Source of the DNA: CAZTBB01 sp964611755
Lineage (GTDB): Bacteria > Pseudomonadota > Alphaproteobacteria > Micavibrionales > Micavibrionaceae
Length of the DNA: 16,798 bases
Assembly (NCBI GenBank): GCA_964611755.1
Contig: CAZTBB010000038.1
Span: 1-16,798, forward strand
Reading direction: 5' to 3'
Shown: positions 1 to 7,305 of the stretch, piece by piece
How the letters are laid out: every line of letters begins with the position of its first letter
How positions within the stretch are numbered: the first letter of the stretch is position 1
Made by a program: the position numbers and the translations under genes
The notes under the pieces: generated by a model
What the model saw: only the letters and a program-made list of their open reading frames with translations
Told to the model about the DNA's origin: nothing
Databases searched by the model: none

Positions 1-475
1 TTCTATCCCGATTAATGGGCCGTCCTGCATTATTGCCGGCTATTACCCCATTGGCTCTGAGTTCAATTGTTTGCCTGTTTTGAACTGGTTTCATAAAGGT
101 GGACATCCATGTTCACTGCCGAGAGTTTTGGATGGGAATTCACCCCTTGTGTTTTCACCATGGGCGCCAGACAACACCCTAGAGATTGGACCTTATGGTA
201 TCAAAGAACCTCTGGGCGATTTATCGGATTCGGTGTTGCCTGATCTTGTTTTGGTGCCCTTATTGGCTTTTGATAAGATTTGCCATCGTTTGGGCTATGG
301 TGGCGGTTTTTATGACAGGACACTCAAACATCTTAGAGAGCATAAAAACATTCTCGCCATTGGTCTTGCATACCAAGAACAATGTATCGACCAAGAATTA
401 CCGGCAGAAAGCCATGATCAGGCTTTAGACTGGATTATTACCCCTGAAAATGTTTATAGTGCCACTCAAAGCTAG
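1..475 (+). CDS. ygfA: 5-formyltetrahydrofolate cyclo-ligase, 5' truncated by window edge
   Basis: This enzyme (5,10-methenyltetrahydrofolate synthetase) converts 5-formyl-THF to 5,10-methenyl-THF using ATP, in cytoplasmic one-carbon metabolism. The frame is open from base 2 and the gene ends at a TAG at 473-475. About 157 residues are present, so roughly the N-terminal fifth to quarter lies outside the window. The family signatures are visible: YYPIGSEF near the left edge, then LVPLLAFD, and GYGGGFYDR at 293-319, the glycine-rich segment tied to ATP and substrate binding. The C-terminal DWIITPE is also typical. An internal TTG at 71 is not the real start because homologous sequence continues upstream of it. 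In many proteobacteria the 6S RNA gene lies upstream of this gene; here that region is off the edge. The metallophosphoesterase gene begins 18 nt downstream, so the two are likely co-transcribed. Identity is confident. Confidence 0.93.
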   Translation, partial: SIPINGPSCIIAGYYPIGSEFNCLPVLNWFHKGGHPCSLPRVLDGNSPLVFSPWAPDNTLEIGPYGIKEPLGDLSDSVLPDLVLVPLLAFDKICHRLGYGGGFYDRTLKHLREHKNILAIGLAYQEQCIDQELPAESHDQALDWIITPENVYSATQS

Positions 476-493
476 AAAGGATGTGCGTCTGTG

Positions 494-1312
494 ATGCGTA
501 TTGTGTTTATCGGAGATATTATGGGGCGTTCGGGGCGTGAAGCCTTGGAGAAGCATCTTCCGCGTATAAAGGATGAATTAAACCCTGATCTGATTATTGT
601 GAACGGCGAGAACGCAGCCAACGGAGCCGGCATTACCGAAAAAATTGCAACGCATTTTTTTCAGCTTGGCGTAGATTGTATAACAACCGGAAATCATGTT
701 TGGGATCAAAGAGAGGCGCTAGCCTACATTACACGTGAAAAACATCTTTTACGTCCTATCAATTTTCCACCCGGAACACCAGGCTTAGGGCATGTTGAAA
801 TTCAAACCGCTGGGGGCCATAAAGTATTGGTTGTGAATGCCATGGCGCGCCTGTTTATGGATGCCCTGGATGACCCTTTTAGAGCCATGGATGGTCTATT
901 GAAGGATTACCGTCTCGGCCAAAATGTGAATGCAATTTTTGTTGATTTTCATGGCGAAACCACCAGTGAGAAAATGTCGATGGGGCATCATCTTGATGGC
1001 AGGGTCAGTGCCGTTATTGGGACGCACACACATATCCCAACGGCAGATTATCATATCATGGAGAATGGCACGGCCTTCCAGAGCGATGCGGGTATGAGTG
1101 GTGATTACAACAGTGTTATCGGTGTTGAGAAGGCAATCGCCATGCACCGCTTTGTTAAGAAAACGCCATCCGAGCGCATGCGCCCGGCAGGGGGAGAAGG
1201 CTGTGTTTGTGGAAATCTAATCGAGATTAATGAGAATTCAGGCAAAGCAACCAATATTGAACCCATTCGTATTGGCGCTGTTTTAGCGCAAACATTTCCA
1301 AAAATAAATTAG
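494..1312 (+). CDS. YmdB-type metallophosphoesterase (TIGR00282 family)
   Basis: This is a calcineurin-like dinuclear metal phosphoesterase of the Bacillus YmdB / Deinococcus DR1281 family. Characterised members are cytoplasmic 2',3'-cyclic nucleotide phosphodiesterases; the exact substrate here is unknown. The protein is 272 aa, the usual family length. Metal ligands fall where the family expects them: D8 in FIGDIMG, E39-N40 in VNGENAANG, N67-H68 in TTGNHVWD, H153 in VDFHGE, and H178 and H180 in GTHTHIPTAD. I prefer the ATG at 494 because family members begin MRIxFIGD. A GTG at 491 is in frame and sits slightly better behind the AGAAAGGA Shine-Dalgarno at 474-481, so the start is uncertain by one codon. 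It follows the cyclo-ligase gene on the same strand. It ends only 3 nt from the end of the convergent helical-protein gene, with no terminator visible. It should not be confused with the E. coli macrodomain protein also called YmdB. Confidence 0.92.
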   Translation: MRIVFIGDIMGRSGREALEKHLPRIKDELNPDLIIVNGENAANGAGITEKIATHFFQLGVDCITTGNHVWDQREALAYITREKHLLRPINFPPGTPGLGHVEIQTAGGHKVLVVNAMARLFMDALDDPFRAMDGLLKDYRLGQNVNAIFVDFHGETTSEKMSMGHHLDGRVSAVIGTHTHIPTADYHIMENGTAFQSDAGMSGDYNSVIGVEKAIAMHRFVKKTPSERMRPAGGEGCVCGNLIEINENSGKATNIEPIRIGAVLAQTFPKIN

Positions 1313-1315
1313 ATT

Positions 1316-1858
1316 TTATTCGGTATCTGAGGGGTTTTTCTCAAAATAACGCTCACAAGCCTCTATAAGGGCATCTGTCAAAGCCTTGCCTTTGGGGCCA
1401 CCATCACCTGTGATGCGGGCTGCTATGATTGCCCTGATGGTCGTCTCATAGGCATTGAAGAGCTCAATTACATCATTATCAATGCGATCAATGACCTCAA
1501 GAAAATTGACCATACGATTGGATATAGTAGAGACAAGCGGATATTTGAACATTGCGCCATTCGCTTTGAGATGCATGGTCGGATAGATCAACATGGAAAT
1601 ATATTGTTCCTGTTTTTCGTTATCGGCCAATTCCGGGCTGTGCTTGCGAATAGAATCAACGGCCTGTGATAATCTATTCAGATACAGCTGTGCGAGAGGA
1701 ACAAAATCCGTAGTGTTTTCCTGAATAAGGGCTTCAGCACGGTTTAATATCTCATCAGACAAACCGCCGGAGCCAACAACACGCTTCAACTTATTTGGCG
1801 GTTGAATAAATTCAGCCTGTCTTTTTACGGGCCTTTTGAAGTCCTGTTCAGTTGTCAT
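1316..1858 (-). CDS. Unnamed helical protein paired with a receiver protein; possible Hpt-like fold
   Basis: I do not recognise a named family for this 180-aa soluble protein. It has no signal peptide or membrane segment. The N-terminal ~30 residues are basic and proline-containing, and the rest looks all-helical. Residues 88-120 include the string HLKANGAMFKYPL (H96-L97-K98), which resembles the HxLKG core of histidine phosphotransfer (Hpt) domains. This is a visual similarity only, and the neighbouring residues do not fit a strong Hpt consensus. The gene starts 2 nt after the receiver gene stops, with a GAAAGAAAAG Shine-Dalgarno inside the end of that gene, so the two are almost certainly translationally coupled. 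That arrangement suggests a partner or output protein for the receiver. The ATG at 1858 is clear. The gene is convergent with the metallophosphoesterase gene, with a 3-nt gap. Confidence 0.8.
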   Translation of the reverse strand: MTTEQDFKRPVKRQAEFIQPPNKLKRVVGSGGLSDEILNRAEALIQENTTDFVPLAQLYLNRLSQAVDSIRKHSPELADNEKQEQYISMLIYPTMHLKANGAMFKYPLVSTISNRMVNFLEVIDRIDNDVIELFNAYETTIRAIIAARITGDGGPKGKALTDALIEACERYFEKNPSDTE

Positions 1859-1860
1859 AT

Positions 1861-2403
1861 TTAATCTTTTCTTTCTTTAAGCATAACATCAACATTTGAG
1901 ATATGCTCTTCCATGAAATCATCATAGCGCTTTTTATCACCATGATAATTGTCCTCTTTTAGGCGCCTGCGATCAGGCCCGAAGAAGTCATCAGACCTGA
2001 CAAATTGTCTCGGCCTTTCAATGATTTGCACAAGGCGGCGATAAAGGTCCCGGGCATTAAATGGTTTAACCAAAAATTCTGTTACCCCGGCATCTCTGGC
2101 CTCGAGCACACGTTTCTTTTCACTAAATCCCGTCATTAAAATAACCGGAACATAGGGGTTTATGCTCTGGTCGTCATGACGGATTTTTTTGGTCATTTCA
2201 ATGCCGTTAATGGGCTTCATCATCCAATCGGCGATGATAATGTCAGGATTTGTTTCTCTGTATTTTTTGATGGCATCTTCCCCATTCAGGGCAGAAAAGA
2301 TTTGCCCGACACCAAATGTTTGAAGAATTGATTTTGTTAAATTAATCATCGGCTGATTATCATCAACGATCAAAACCTTAACATTGGTAAAAATATAGGG
2401 CAT
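1861..2403 (-). CDS. CheY-like response regulator with GPDRRR tail
   Basis: This cytoplasmic single-domain response regulator accepts a phosphoryl group from an unidentified histidine kinase or phosphotransfer protein. Receiver hallmarks are all present in the 180-aa product: acidic pair D14-D15 in LIVDDN, phospho-acceptor D59 in IIADWMM, the signalling T91 in ILMTG, and K113 in LVKPF. The receiver ends near residue 130. The remaining ~50 residues carry FFGPDRRR (about 140-147), a motif I associate with alphaproteobacterial stand-alone receivers, and a charged tail; no DNA-binding or enzymatic output domain is visible. Output is therefore probably by protein interaction, plausibly with the product of the downstream gene 2 nt away. 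It is divergent from yebC across a 155-nt intergenic region. No histidine kinase gene is in the window. The start ATG at 2403 has only a distant AAAGAAG upstream, so a shorter protein starting nearer KVLIVDD is possible. Confidence 0.9.
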   Translation of the reverse strand: MPYIFTNVKVLIVDDNQPMINLTKSILQTFGVGQIFSALNGEDAIKKYRETNPDIIIADWMMKPINGIEMTKKIRHDDQSINPYVPVILMTGFSEKKRVLEARDAGVTEFLVKPFNARDLYRRLVQIIERPRQFVRSDDFFGPDRRRLKEDNYHGDKKRYDDFMEEHISNVDVMLKERKD

Positions 2404-2491
2404 AAAATCACGGCGCTTCTTTAAAAATGAGCGAAATAAAATATCACATTGAAATTAAAACATACCTTACGATTATTTTGAAGGAGCTTTG

Positions 2492-2521
2492 TTGACAATC
2501 TGTTAACGTTTTTTCTATTTT
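2492..2521 (+). promoter_or_regulatory. Predicted sigma70-type promoter for yebC
   Basis: The 155-nt gap between the divergent receiver gene and yebC contains TTGACA at 2492-2497 and TATTTT at 2516-2521, separated by 18 nt. The initiation site would be about 30 nt before the yebC ATG. The -35 box lies inside an imperfect inverted repeat, GTTGAC / GTTAAC (2491-2507, five of six positions symmetric), which could be a repressor site. I see no equally good promoter for the leftward receiver gene. Confidence 0.55.
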
Positions 2522-2558
2522 CCTAAAGGGTGTTAGATCAAAAATTAAGGAAATTGTT

Positions 2559-3314
2559 ATGGCAGGTCATTCCAAATGGGCAAATATTCAATATCGTAAG
2601 GGGGCGCAGGATAAAAAGCGCGCAAGCATGTTTGCAAAGTTAAGCCGTGAAATTATGGTCGCGGCGAAGATTGGCGGTGCTGATCCTGATATGAACCCGC
2701 GCCTTCGCTTGGCTATGGCCAATGCGCGTTCTCAATCTATGCCCAAGGCCAATATTGAGAATGCTGTCAAAAAGGGAGCCGGCGGCACGGATGGTGATGA
2801 TTATGTCGAAATGCGTTATGAGGGATATGGTCCGGGCGGTGTCGCCATCATTGTGGACGCTTTGACCGATAACAAAAACAGAACAGCGGGTGATGTGCGC
2901 GCCATATTTAATAAATACGATGGAAATATGGGCGAAACAAATTCTGTATCCTTTATGTTTGATCGTGTTGGCGAGGTTCTGTTTGAGGCATCCGTTGCCA
3001 ATTCGGATGATATGTTTGAAGGCGCATTAGAAGCAGGCGCCATGAATGTCGAAAGTGCAGAGGAAATTCACGAAATTATTTGCGAGGCTGATGATTTTTC
3101 GTCCGTTCGCGATGCGCTTGAGGAGAAATTTGGTGAGCCAAAGAAAGCGGGGCTCAGCTGGCGTGCAAATGTTATGGCAGAGGTAAATGAGCAGCAGGCG
3201 CAAACACTTCTGAAGTTGGTTGATGCTCTCGAAGAGCATGATGACGTGCAGCATGTCACAACAAATTTTGAAGTTGATGACGAAACCCTGGAAAAACTAT
3301 TGGCTTCAAGCTAG
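2559..3314 (+). CDS. yebC: YebC/PmpR family protein (TACO1 homologue)
   Basis: YebC-family proteins were first described as transcriptional regulators and more recently as ribosome-associated factors that help translation of proline-rich stretches. The 251-aa product begins MAGHSKWANIQYRKG and continues DKKRASMFAKLSREI, the diagnostic N-terminal signature. NARSQSMPKANIENAVKKG and the central YEGYGPGGVAI follow, and length matches the family. A good Shine-Dalgarno, AAGGAAA at 2547-2553, precedes the ATG. It is the first gene of the long + strand run and lies directly upstream of ruvC, the classic yebC-ruvCAB linkage. A proline-rich TolA encoded in the same run is suggestive company but proves nothing. 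An 8-bp hairpin spans the stop codon (see the repeat at 3298-3320). Identity is secure, although the molecular role in this organism is not shown by sequence. Confidence 0.96.
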   Translation: MAGHSKWANIQYRKGAQDKKRASMFAKLSREIMVAAKIGGADPDMNPRLRLAMANARSQSMPKANIENAVKKGAGGTDGDDYVEMRYEGYGPGGVAIIVDALTDNKNRTAGDVRAIFNKYDGNMGETNSVSFMFDRVGEVLFEASVANSDDMFEGALEAGAMNVESAEEIHEIICEADDFSSVRDALEEKFGEPKKAGLSWRANVMAEVNEQQAQTLLKLVDALEEHDDVQHVTTNFEVDDETLEKLLASS

Positions 3315-3320
3315 CCAATA
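3298..3320 (+). repeat. Hairpin spanning the yebC stop codon
   Basis: Perfect 8-bp inverted repeat: TATTGGCT at 3298-3305 and AGCCAATA at 3313-3320 with a 7-nt loop. It overlaps the last yebC codons and the TAG at 3312-3314. No T-run follows, so it is not a standard intrinsic terminator. It could protect or attenuate the transcript between yebC and ruvC. Confidence 0.5.
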
Positions 3321-3346
3321 CAAGTGTTTCAGGCTACAGTTAAAAT

Positions 3347-3850
3347 ATGAAAATTCTTGGTATTGATCCCGGACTTCAAAAAACAGGCTGGGGGCTCATC
3401 GTTTCCGAAGGGCATGCTTTAAAATTTATTGCAAGTGGCTTAATCAAGCCTGATCTTGGTCTTCCCTTGGGGCAAAGATTGGCCCAGATTCATGTTGGCA
3501 TTTCTGATCTTATAGACAGACATGCCCCGGATGGTGCGGCGATTGAGGAAACATTTGTTAATATGAACCCAGCCTCAACGCTTAAGCTTGGTCAAGCACG
3601 AGGCGCGGCGTTGGCCGCCTTGTCATTAAGCGGGCTTGAGGTGGGTGAATATAGTGCGAATAAAGTAAAGAAATCTGTCGTTGGAACCGGCCATGCGGGC
3701 AAGGATCAAATCGGAATGATGGTGCGCACATTATTGCCGACCAGTGGTGTCGTAAGTGCAGACGAAGCCGATGCACTGGCCGTTGCCATTTGTCATGCGC
3801 ATTATTGGAACAGCAATCAATCACTTTTATCATCTGACAAAGCTGTGTAG
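3347..3850 (+). CDS. ruvC: Crossover junction endodeoxyribonuclease RuvC
   Basis: RuvC is the dimeric nuclease that cuts Holliday junctions within the RuvABC resolvasome during recombinational repair. The 167-aa product has the retroviral-integrase/RNase H-like fold signatures and four acidic catalytic residues in the expected places: D7 in GIDPG, E67 in AIEETFVN, and D139 and D142 in SADEADALAVAICH. A conserved lysine region (ANKVKKS, about 104-110) is also present. The ATG at 3347 gives the usual MKILGIDPG start, but the Shine-Dalgarno ahead of it is poor, so translation may depend on coupling or context. It sits 32 nt after yebC and 52 nt before ruvA. The C-terminal ~12 residues beyond HAHYW are not conserved family sequence as far as I can tell. 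Confidence 0.97.
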   Translation: MKILGIDPGLQKTGWGLIVSEGHALKFIASGLIKPDLGLPLGQRLAQIHVGISDLIDRHAPDGAAIEETFVNMNPASTLKLGQARGAALAALSLSGLEVGEYSANKVKKSVVGTGHAGKDQIGMMVRTLLPTSGVVSADEADALAVAICHAHYWNSNQSLLSSDKAV

Positions 3851-3902
3851 AGAATGGTTTCACGCCCTTGCACATCAGGGCACAGAGCGTGATAATAGGG
3901 GT

Positions 3903-4529
3903 ATGATTGGAAAATTATCAGGTATTATTGATTCATTCTCTGATGGGTCGTTTCTTCTCGATGTTAATGGCGTTGGTTATCTTGTCAATGCAAGCAATCA
4001 GACATTGTCTACAATCGGGCAGGCGGGTGATCCCACCAGTGTTTTGATTGATACGCATGTGCGTGAAGATGCCATAACATTGTATGGCTTTGCGTCGGCG
4101 CAAGAACAGTTATGGTTTCGCCTTTTGAACTCAGTCCAGGGAGTGGGAGCAAAGGCGGCCTTTGCTATCTTGGCCGTATGCCCACCTGATCGCTTGAATA
4201 TGGTGATTATCTCCCAAGATAAGGCTGCGCTAACACAGGCCGATGGCGTTGGCCCGAAACTGGCTGCGCGTATTCTGACAGAGCTCAAAGATAAAGCTGC
4301 AAAAATGGATGTCAGCAGCGCAGGAGCGATAGCGCCTGATGCTGTTTCTTCGCCAGATAACGTAGCTGCGTCTCACGCTCAAGGCATTGATAATGACGCT
4401 GTCTCGGCCTTGGTAAACCTCGGCTATGGCAAGGCGGATGCCTATGCGGCTGTGATGCGCGTTAAAGAGGAGGCGAATGATAATCTGCAGGTTCTTATTC
4501 GTCTTGCTCTGAAGGAGTTGAGCGCATGA
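3903..4529 (+). CDS. ruvA: Holliday junction branch migration protein RuvA
   Basis: RuvA forms the tetramer that binds Holliday junctions and loads the RuvB motor. From the ATG at 3903 the product is MIGKLSGIID..., 208 aa, close to the usual ~200. Residues 1-62 form the OB-fold domain, ending in THVREDAITLYGF with the acidic pin pair E55-D56. Residues about 70-130 contain the two helix-hairpin-helix motifs (SVQGVGAKAA and ADGVGPKLA). A low-complexity linker follows (about 135-160), and residues 162-208 form domain III that contacts RuvB. The same frame is open further upstream to about 3756, inside ruvC, but that extension has no family homology, so the later start is correct. AGGGG lies only one base before the ATG, which is unusually close. 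The stop overlaps the ruvB start as ATGA at 4526-4529, indicating translational coupling. Confidence 0.96.
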   Translation: MIGKLSGIIDSFSDGSFLLDVNGVGYLVNASNQTLSTIGQAGDPTSVLIDTHVREDAITLYGFASAQEQLWFRLLNSVQGVGAKAAFAILAVCPPDRLNMVIISQDKAALTQADGVGPKLAARILTELKDKAAKMDVSSAGAIAPDAVSSPDNVAASHAQGIDNDAVSALVNLGYGKADAYAAVMRVKEEANDNLQVLIRLALKELSA

Positions 4530-5578
4530 ACAGTGACGCTTTAGAAAAGAATGTTGATCTGGATGCCGGCGCCCAAGAGCTTGAAGGGCATCAAGAGGGC
4601 TCTTTAAGGCCGTTATCTTTAGAGGAATTTATTGGCCAGAAGGCTCTTCGCGAAAATTTACGGATTTTTATTGATGCGGCGCGTGGGCGATCAGAGGCTA
4701 TGGATCATGTTTTGCTTTTCGGCCCTCCCGGGCTTGGGAAGACGACATTGGCACAAATTATCGCCAAGGAACTTGGTGTCGGGTTTCGCGCTACTTCGGG
4801 ACCTGTAATTGCCAAAGCAGGGGACTTGGCTGCCATCCTGACCAATCTTCAAGAAAATGATGTTTTGTTTATCGATGAAATTCATCGATTAAATCCGGCC
4901 GTAGAAGAAATACTGTATCCGGCCATGGAAGACCGAAAGCTTGATTTGATTATCGGGGAAGGGCCTGCTGCACGCTCCGTGCAAATTGATTTGCCCCCCT
5001 TTACATTGGTTGGCGCCACAACCCGCAGCGGTTTGCTGACCAACCCCTTGCGCGATCGTTTTGGCATTCCATTGAGGCTGGAATTCTATGATGTGGATGA
5101 ATTAAGCCTGATTATCAGAAGAACCGCATCTTTGCTCAGCATGGATATAATGGATGAGGGGGCTCATGAGATTGCAAAACGCTCACGTGGTACGCCCCGC
5201 ATTGCCGGTCGCCTAACACGCCGTGTACGTGATTTTGCCGAGAGTGGTGATGGTCAAGTAAATGCAGCTCTTGTTGATGATGCTCTTGGGCGTCTGGATG
5301 TTGATGCAAGCGGTTTAGATAGCATGGATCGCCGTTATATGCGCTGTATCACCGATAATTATGGTGGTGGCCCTGTCGGGGTTGATACATTGTGCGCCGC
5401 TTTGTCCGAACAGCGCGATATGATCGAAGATGTCATTGAGCCTTATCTTATTCAGCAAGGCCTTATTCAACGAACCCCCAGGGGAAGAATGATTTCTCCT
5501 AAAGGTTACAAATACTTAGGGCTTGAAGTTAAACTTGATAATCAAGGCTTGTTTTCCGAGGATGAAGAGGGGGCTTAA
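4526..5578 (+). CDS. ruvB: Holliday junction branch migration ATPase RuvB
   Basis: RuvB is the AAA+ hexameric motor that drives branch migration of Holliday junctions with RuvA. In the 350-aa product I see Walker A GPPGLGKTT at residues 67-75, Walker B FIDEIH ending at about 120, sensor 1 region LVGATTRSG, and PLRDRFG with the arginine finger expected at R176. A C-terminal winged-helix DNA-binding domain contains IQRTPRGRMISPKGYKYLG. The N-terminal RPLSLEEFIGQ block is standard. The ATG at 4526 overlaps the ruvA stop and is preceded by a strong GAAGGAG Shine-Dalgarno at 4511-4517. ybgC begins 3 nt after the stop codon. All key residues are intact, so it should be an active motor. Confidence 0.98.
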   Translation: MNSDALEKNVDLDAGAQELEGHQEGSLRPLSLEEFIGQKALRENLRIFIDAARGRSEAMDHVLLFGPPGLGKTTLAQIIAKELGVGFRATSGPVIAKAGDLAAILTNLQENDVLFIDEIHRLNPAVEEILYPAMEDRKLDLIIGEGPAARSVQIDLPPFTLVGATTRSGLLTNPLRDRFGIPLRLEFYDVDELSLIIRRTASLLSMDIMDEGAHEIAKRSRGTPRIAGRLTRRVRDFAESGDGQVNAALVDDALGRLDVDASGLDSMDRRYMRCITDNYGGGPVGVDTLCAALSEQRDMIEDVIEPYLIQQGLIQRTPRGRMISPKGYKYLGLEVKLDNQGLFSEDEEGA

Positions 5579-5581
5579 GGC

Positions 5582-6004
5582 ATGAGTCATACAATTCCCA
5601 TACGCATATATTACGAAGACACGGATGCCGGAGGCGTTGTATATCATGCCAGCTATATTCGTTTCTCGGAGCGCGGCCGCACAGAATTCCTACGCTTTTT
5701 AAACTATGAGAATTCCCAACTTCAACGTGATTATAATACAATGTTTGTTGTCAGGCATATTGAGGTTGATTATTTAAAACCTGCCTTTTTAGACAATCTT
5801 CTCAGTTTAAAAACGAGTACTTTGGAGATGAAAAACACCAGCTTTATCATGCGCCAAAGCTTTTATCCTGAAGGATGTGAGGGTGATGATAAAGCCATGA
5901 TTTGTGATATACGTGCAACCCTTGTCAGCGTTGATACGAAGACAATAAGACCAAAGGCAATGCCGGATGTGGTTAAAGCGGATTTTGCCAAGCATCTTGT
6001 TTGA
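5582..6004 (+). CDS. ybgC: Tol-Pal-linked acyl-CoA thioesterase YbgC
   Basis: YbgC is a hotdog-fold thioesterase found at the head of tol-pal operons; E. coli YbgC hydrolyses acyl-CoA and interacts with acyl carrier protein and phospholipid-synthesis enzymes at the inner membrane. The 140-aa product carries the 4-hydroxybenzoyl-CoA thioesterase active-site signature YYEDTDAGGVVYHASY (residues 10-25), with the catalytic aspartate most likely D15 and a conserved H22. The start ATG at 5582 follows ruvB by 3 nt, and a TAAGG overlapping the ruvB stop serves as ribosome binding site. It therefore bridges the ruv and tol blocks in one run. 77 nt separate it from tolQ, and that gap contains a weak terminator-like hairpin. 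Confidence 0.95.
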   Translation: MSHTIPIRIYYEDTDAGGVVYHASYIRFSERGRTEFLRFLNYENSQLQRDYNTMFVVRHIEVDYLKPAFLDNLLSLKTSTLEMKNTSFIMRQSFYPEGCEGDDKAMICDIRATLVSVDTKTIRPKAMPDVVKADFAKHLV

Positions 6005-6021
6005 TTTACGCGTCACAATCT

Positions 6022-6044
6022 ATACATTGGTGAATGTATTTTTT
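6022..6044 (+). terminator. Weak terminator-like hairpin between ybgC and tolQ
   Basis: ATACATT (6022-6028) and AATGTAT (6033-6039) form a perfect 7-bp stem with a GGTG loop, followed by a T-run ending at 6044 and then AAAAAA. The stem is AT-rich and so probably weak. It may reduce read-through into the tol genes or only mark an operon boundary. No convincing tolQ promoter is visible; TTGTTT (5997) with TATACA (6021) at 18-nt spacing is the best poor candidate. Confidence 0.35.
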
Positions 6045-6081
6045 AAAAAATTTGAAAGTTCACGAGAGGATTTAAATTCTA

Positions 6082-6843
6082 ATGGCCGAGCCAATTATTG
6101 AAACAGCAGATTTAGGCAGCTATTCCCATGATATGAGCGCATGGGGCATGTTTATGATGGCTGATCCTGTGGTCAAGATCGTCATGATTATCTTGCTTGG
6201 TGCCTCTTTATGGTGTTGGACTTTAATATTCCAGAAACGTAGCCTGCTGGCATCGCTCAGACGTAAGGCAGACCGTTTTGAGGATAGTTTCTGGTCCGGA
6301 GAACCACTTGATAAAATTCACCAACGTGTAAAAAATAATGTGCAAGACCCTATGAGCACTATTTTCTGCGCCGGCATGGATGAATGGCAAACAGGTGTGG
6401 CCGGAGGACTACCATCAACCCAGAGCATGCAAGCCAGCCTTAAACAGCGTGTTGAAAGGGCGATGACCTTGGCCATTGGACGTGAGATGAATATCCTCGA
6501 GCGCGGCATGACATTCCTGGCCAGTGTCGGCTCAACGGCTCCTTTTATAGGATTATTTGGAACTGTTTGGGGGATTATGAACTCGTTCTTTGCTATTGCC
6601 GCCACGAATAACACATCATTGGCAGTCGTTGCACCTGGTATCGCTGAGGCATTATTTGTTACGGCTATGGGCCTCGTTGCGGCGATTCCCGCCGTTATTG
6701 CTTATAATGTTTTTTCCAATGGCTTGAATGTCTATGCAGACCGCCTAGAAGCCTTTGCGGATGAATTTTCGGCTATACTCTCGCGCCATTTGGATTCGCA
6801 GGAGAATGGCCAAAAAACAAATAGAAAAGATAAAGCTGCATAA
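6082..6843 (+). CDS. tolQ: Tol-Pal system proton-motor subunit TolQ
   Basis: TolQ is the inner-membrane MotA/ExbB-type subunit that, with TolR, uses the proton motive force to energise TolA during outer-membrane constriction. The 253-aa protein has three hydrophobic spans in the typical arrangement: residues about 28-50, 142-172 and 187-212. The TM2 block GMTFLASVGSTAPFIGLFGTVW and the TM3 block GIAEALFVTAMGLVAAIPAV are the signature MotA/TolQ/ExbB sequences. A cytoplasmic loop separates TM1 and TM2. The start ATG at 6082 is preceded by GAGAGGA (6064-6070), with a rather long 11-nt spacing. tolR follows after 15 nt. TolQ rather than ExbB is favoured by the tolR-tolA-tolB neighbours and ybgC upstream. 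Confidence 0.97.
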   Translation: MAEPIIETADLGSYSHDMSAWGMFMMADPVVKIVMIILLGASLWCWTLIFQKRSLLASLRRKADRFEDSFWSGEPLDKIHQRVKNNVQDPMSTIFCAGMDEWQTGVAGGLPSTQSMQASLKQRVERAMTLAIGREMNILERGMTFLASVGSTAPFIGLFGTVWGIMNSFFAIAATNNTSLAVVAPGIAEALFVTAMGLVAAIPAVIAYNVFSNGLNVYADRLEAFADEFSAILSRHLDSQENGQKTNRKDKAA

Positions 6844-6858
6844 AGGACTATACGGACA

Positions 6859-7305
6859 ATGGCAGCAACACTATCTAATAAAACACGCTCACGTGGTAGA
6901 CGTACAGGGGGAAGTTATCGCCCCATGGCCGAGATCAATGTCACCCCTTTTGTTGATGTGATGCTTGTGCTTTTGATTGTCTTTATGGTGGCAGCCCCCT
7001 TACTCACGGCCGGTGTTGCGGTTGACCTTCCCCAAAGTGATGCCAAATCGTTGAGTGAGGAAGAAAATAAACCCATTGAGATTTCCATTGATAAAACGGG
7101 CAAGGTGTTTATCGGGGAAACAGAAATTGCCGATGGCCGCTTAATTCCTTTACTTTCTGCGATGACAGAGGGGCAGGCCGATCGCCGCATATACATCAGG
7201 GGGGACCGTAACCTTGATTATGGTGCTGTTATGCGTCTTTTAGGGGCGGTCAATGGCGCCGGATTTACAAAAGTGGCTCTTGTATCTGAAAATACGGGGG
7301 GATGA
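6859..7305 (+). CDS. tolR: Tol-Pal system proton-motor subunit TolR
   Basis: TolR is the ExbD/MotB-like partner of TolQ, with one membrane span and a periplasmic domain. The 148-aa product has a short basic cytoplasmic N-terminus, then AEINVTPFVDVMLVLLIVF, where D33 in the membrane span (about 32-52) is the proton-carrying aspartate essential in the family. The periplasmic part (about 53-148) contains the ExbD/TolR fold ending in VNGAGFTKVALVSE. AAAGGA at 6842-6847, overlapping the tolQ stop, is the likely ribosome binding site. The TGA stop overlaps the tolA start as ATGA, so the two are translationally coupled. Length and motifs are normal. Confidence 0.97.
   Translation: MAATLSNKTRSRGRRTGGSYRPMAEINVTPFVDVMLVLLIVFMVAAPLLTAGVAVDLPQSDAKSLSEEENKPIEISIDKTGKVFIGETEIADGRLIPLLSAMTEGQADRRIYIRGDRNLDYGAVMRLLGAVNGAGFTKVALVSENTGG

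Noticed and set aside
3756..3902. Upstream extension of ruvA into ruvC
   Set aside because: The frame is open but has no RuvA homology; MIGKLSG at 3903 is the family start.
5997..6026. tolQ promoter TTGTTT-18-TATACA
   Set aside because: Both hexamers are poor matches and the -10 overlaps the hairpin; not strong enough to list as a feature.
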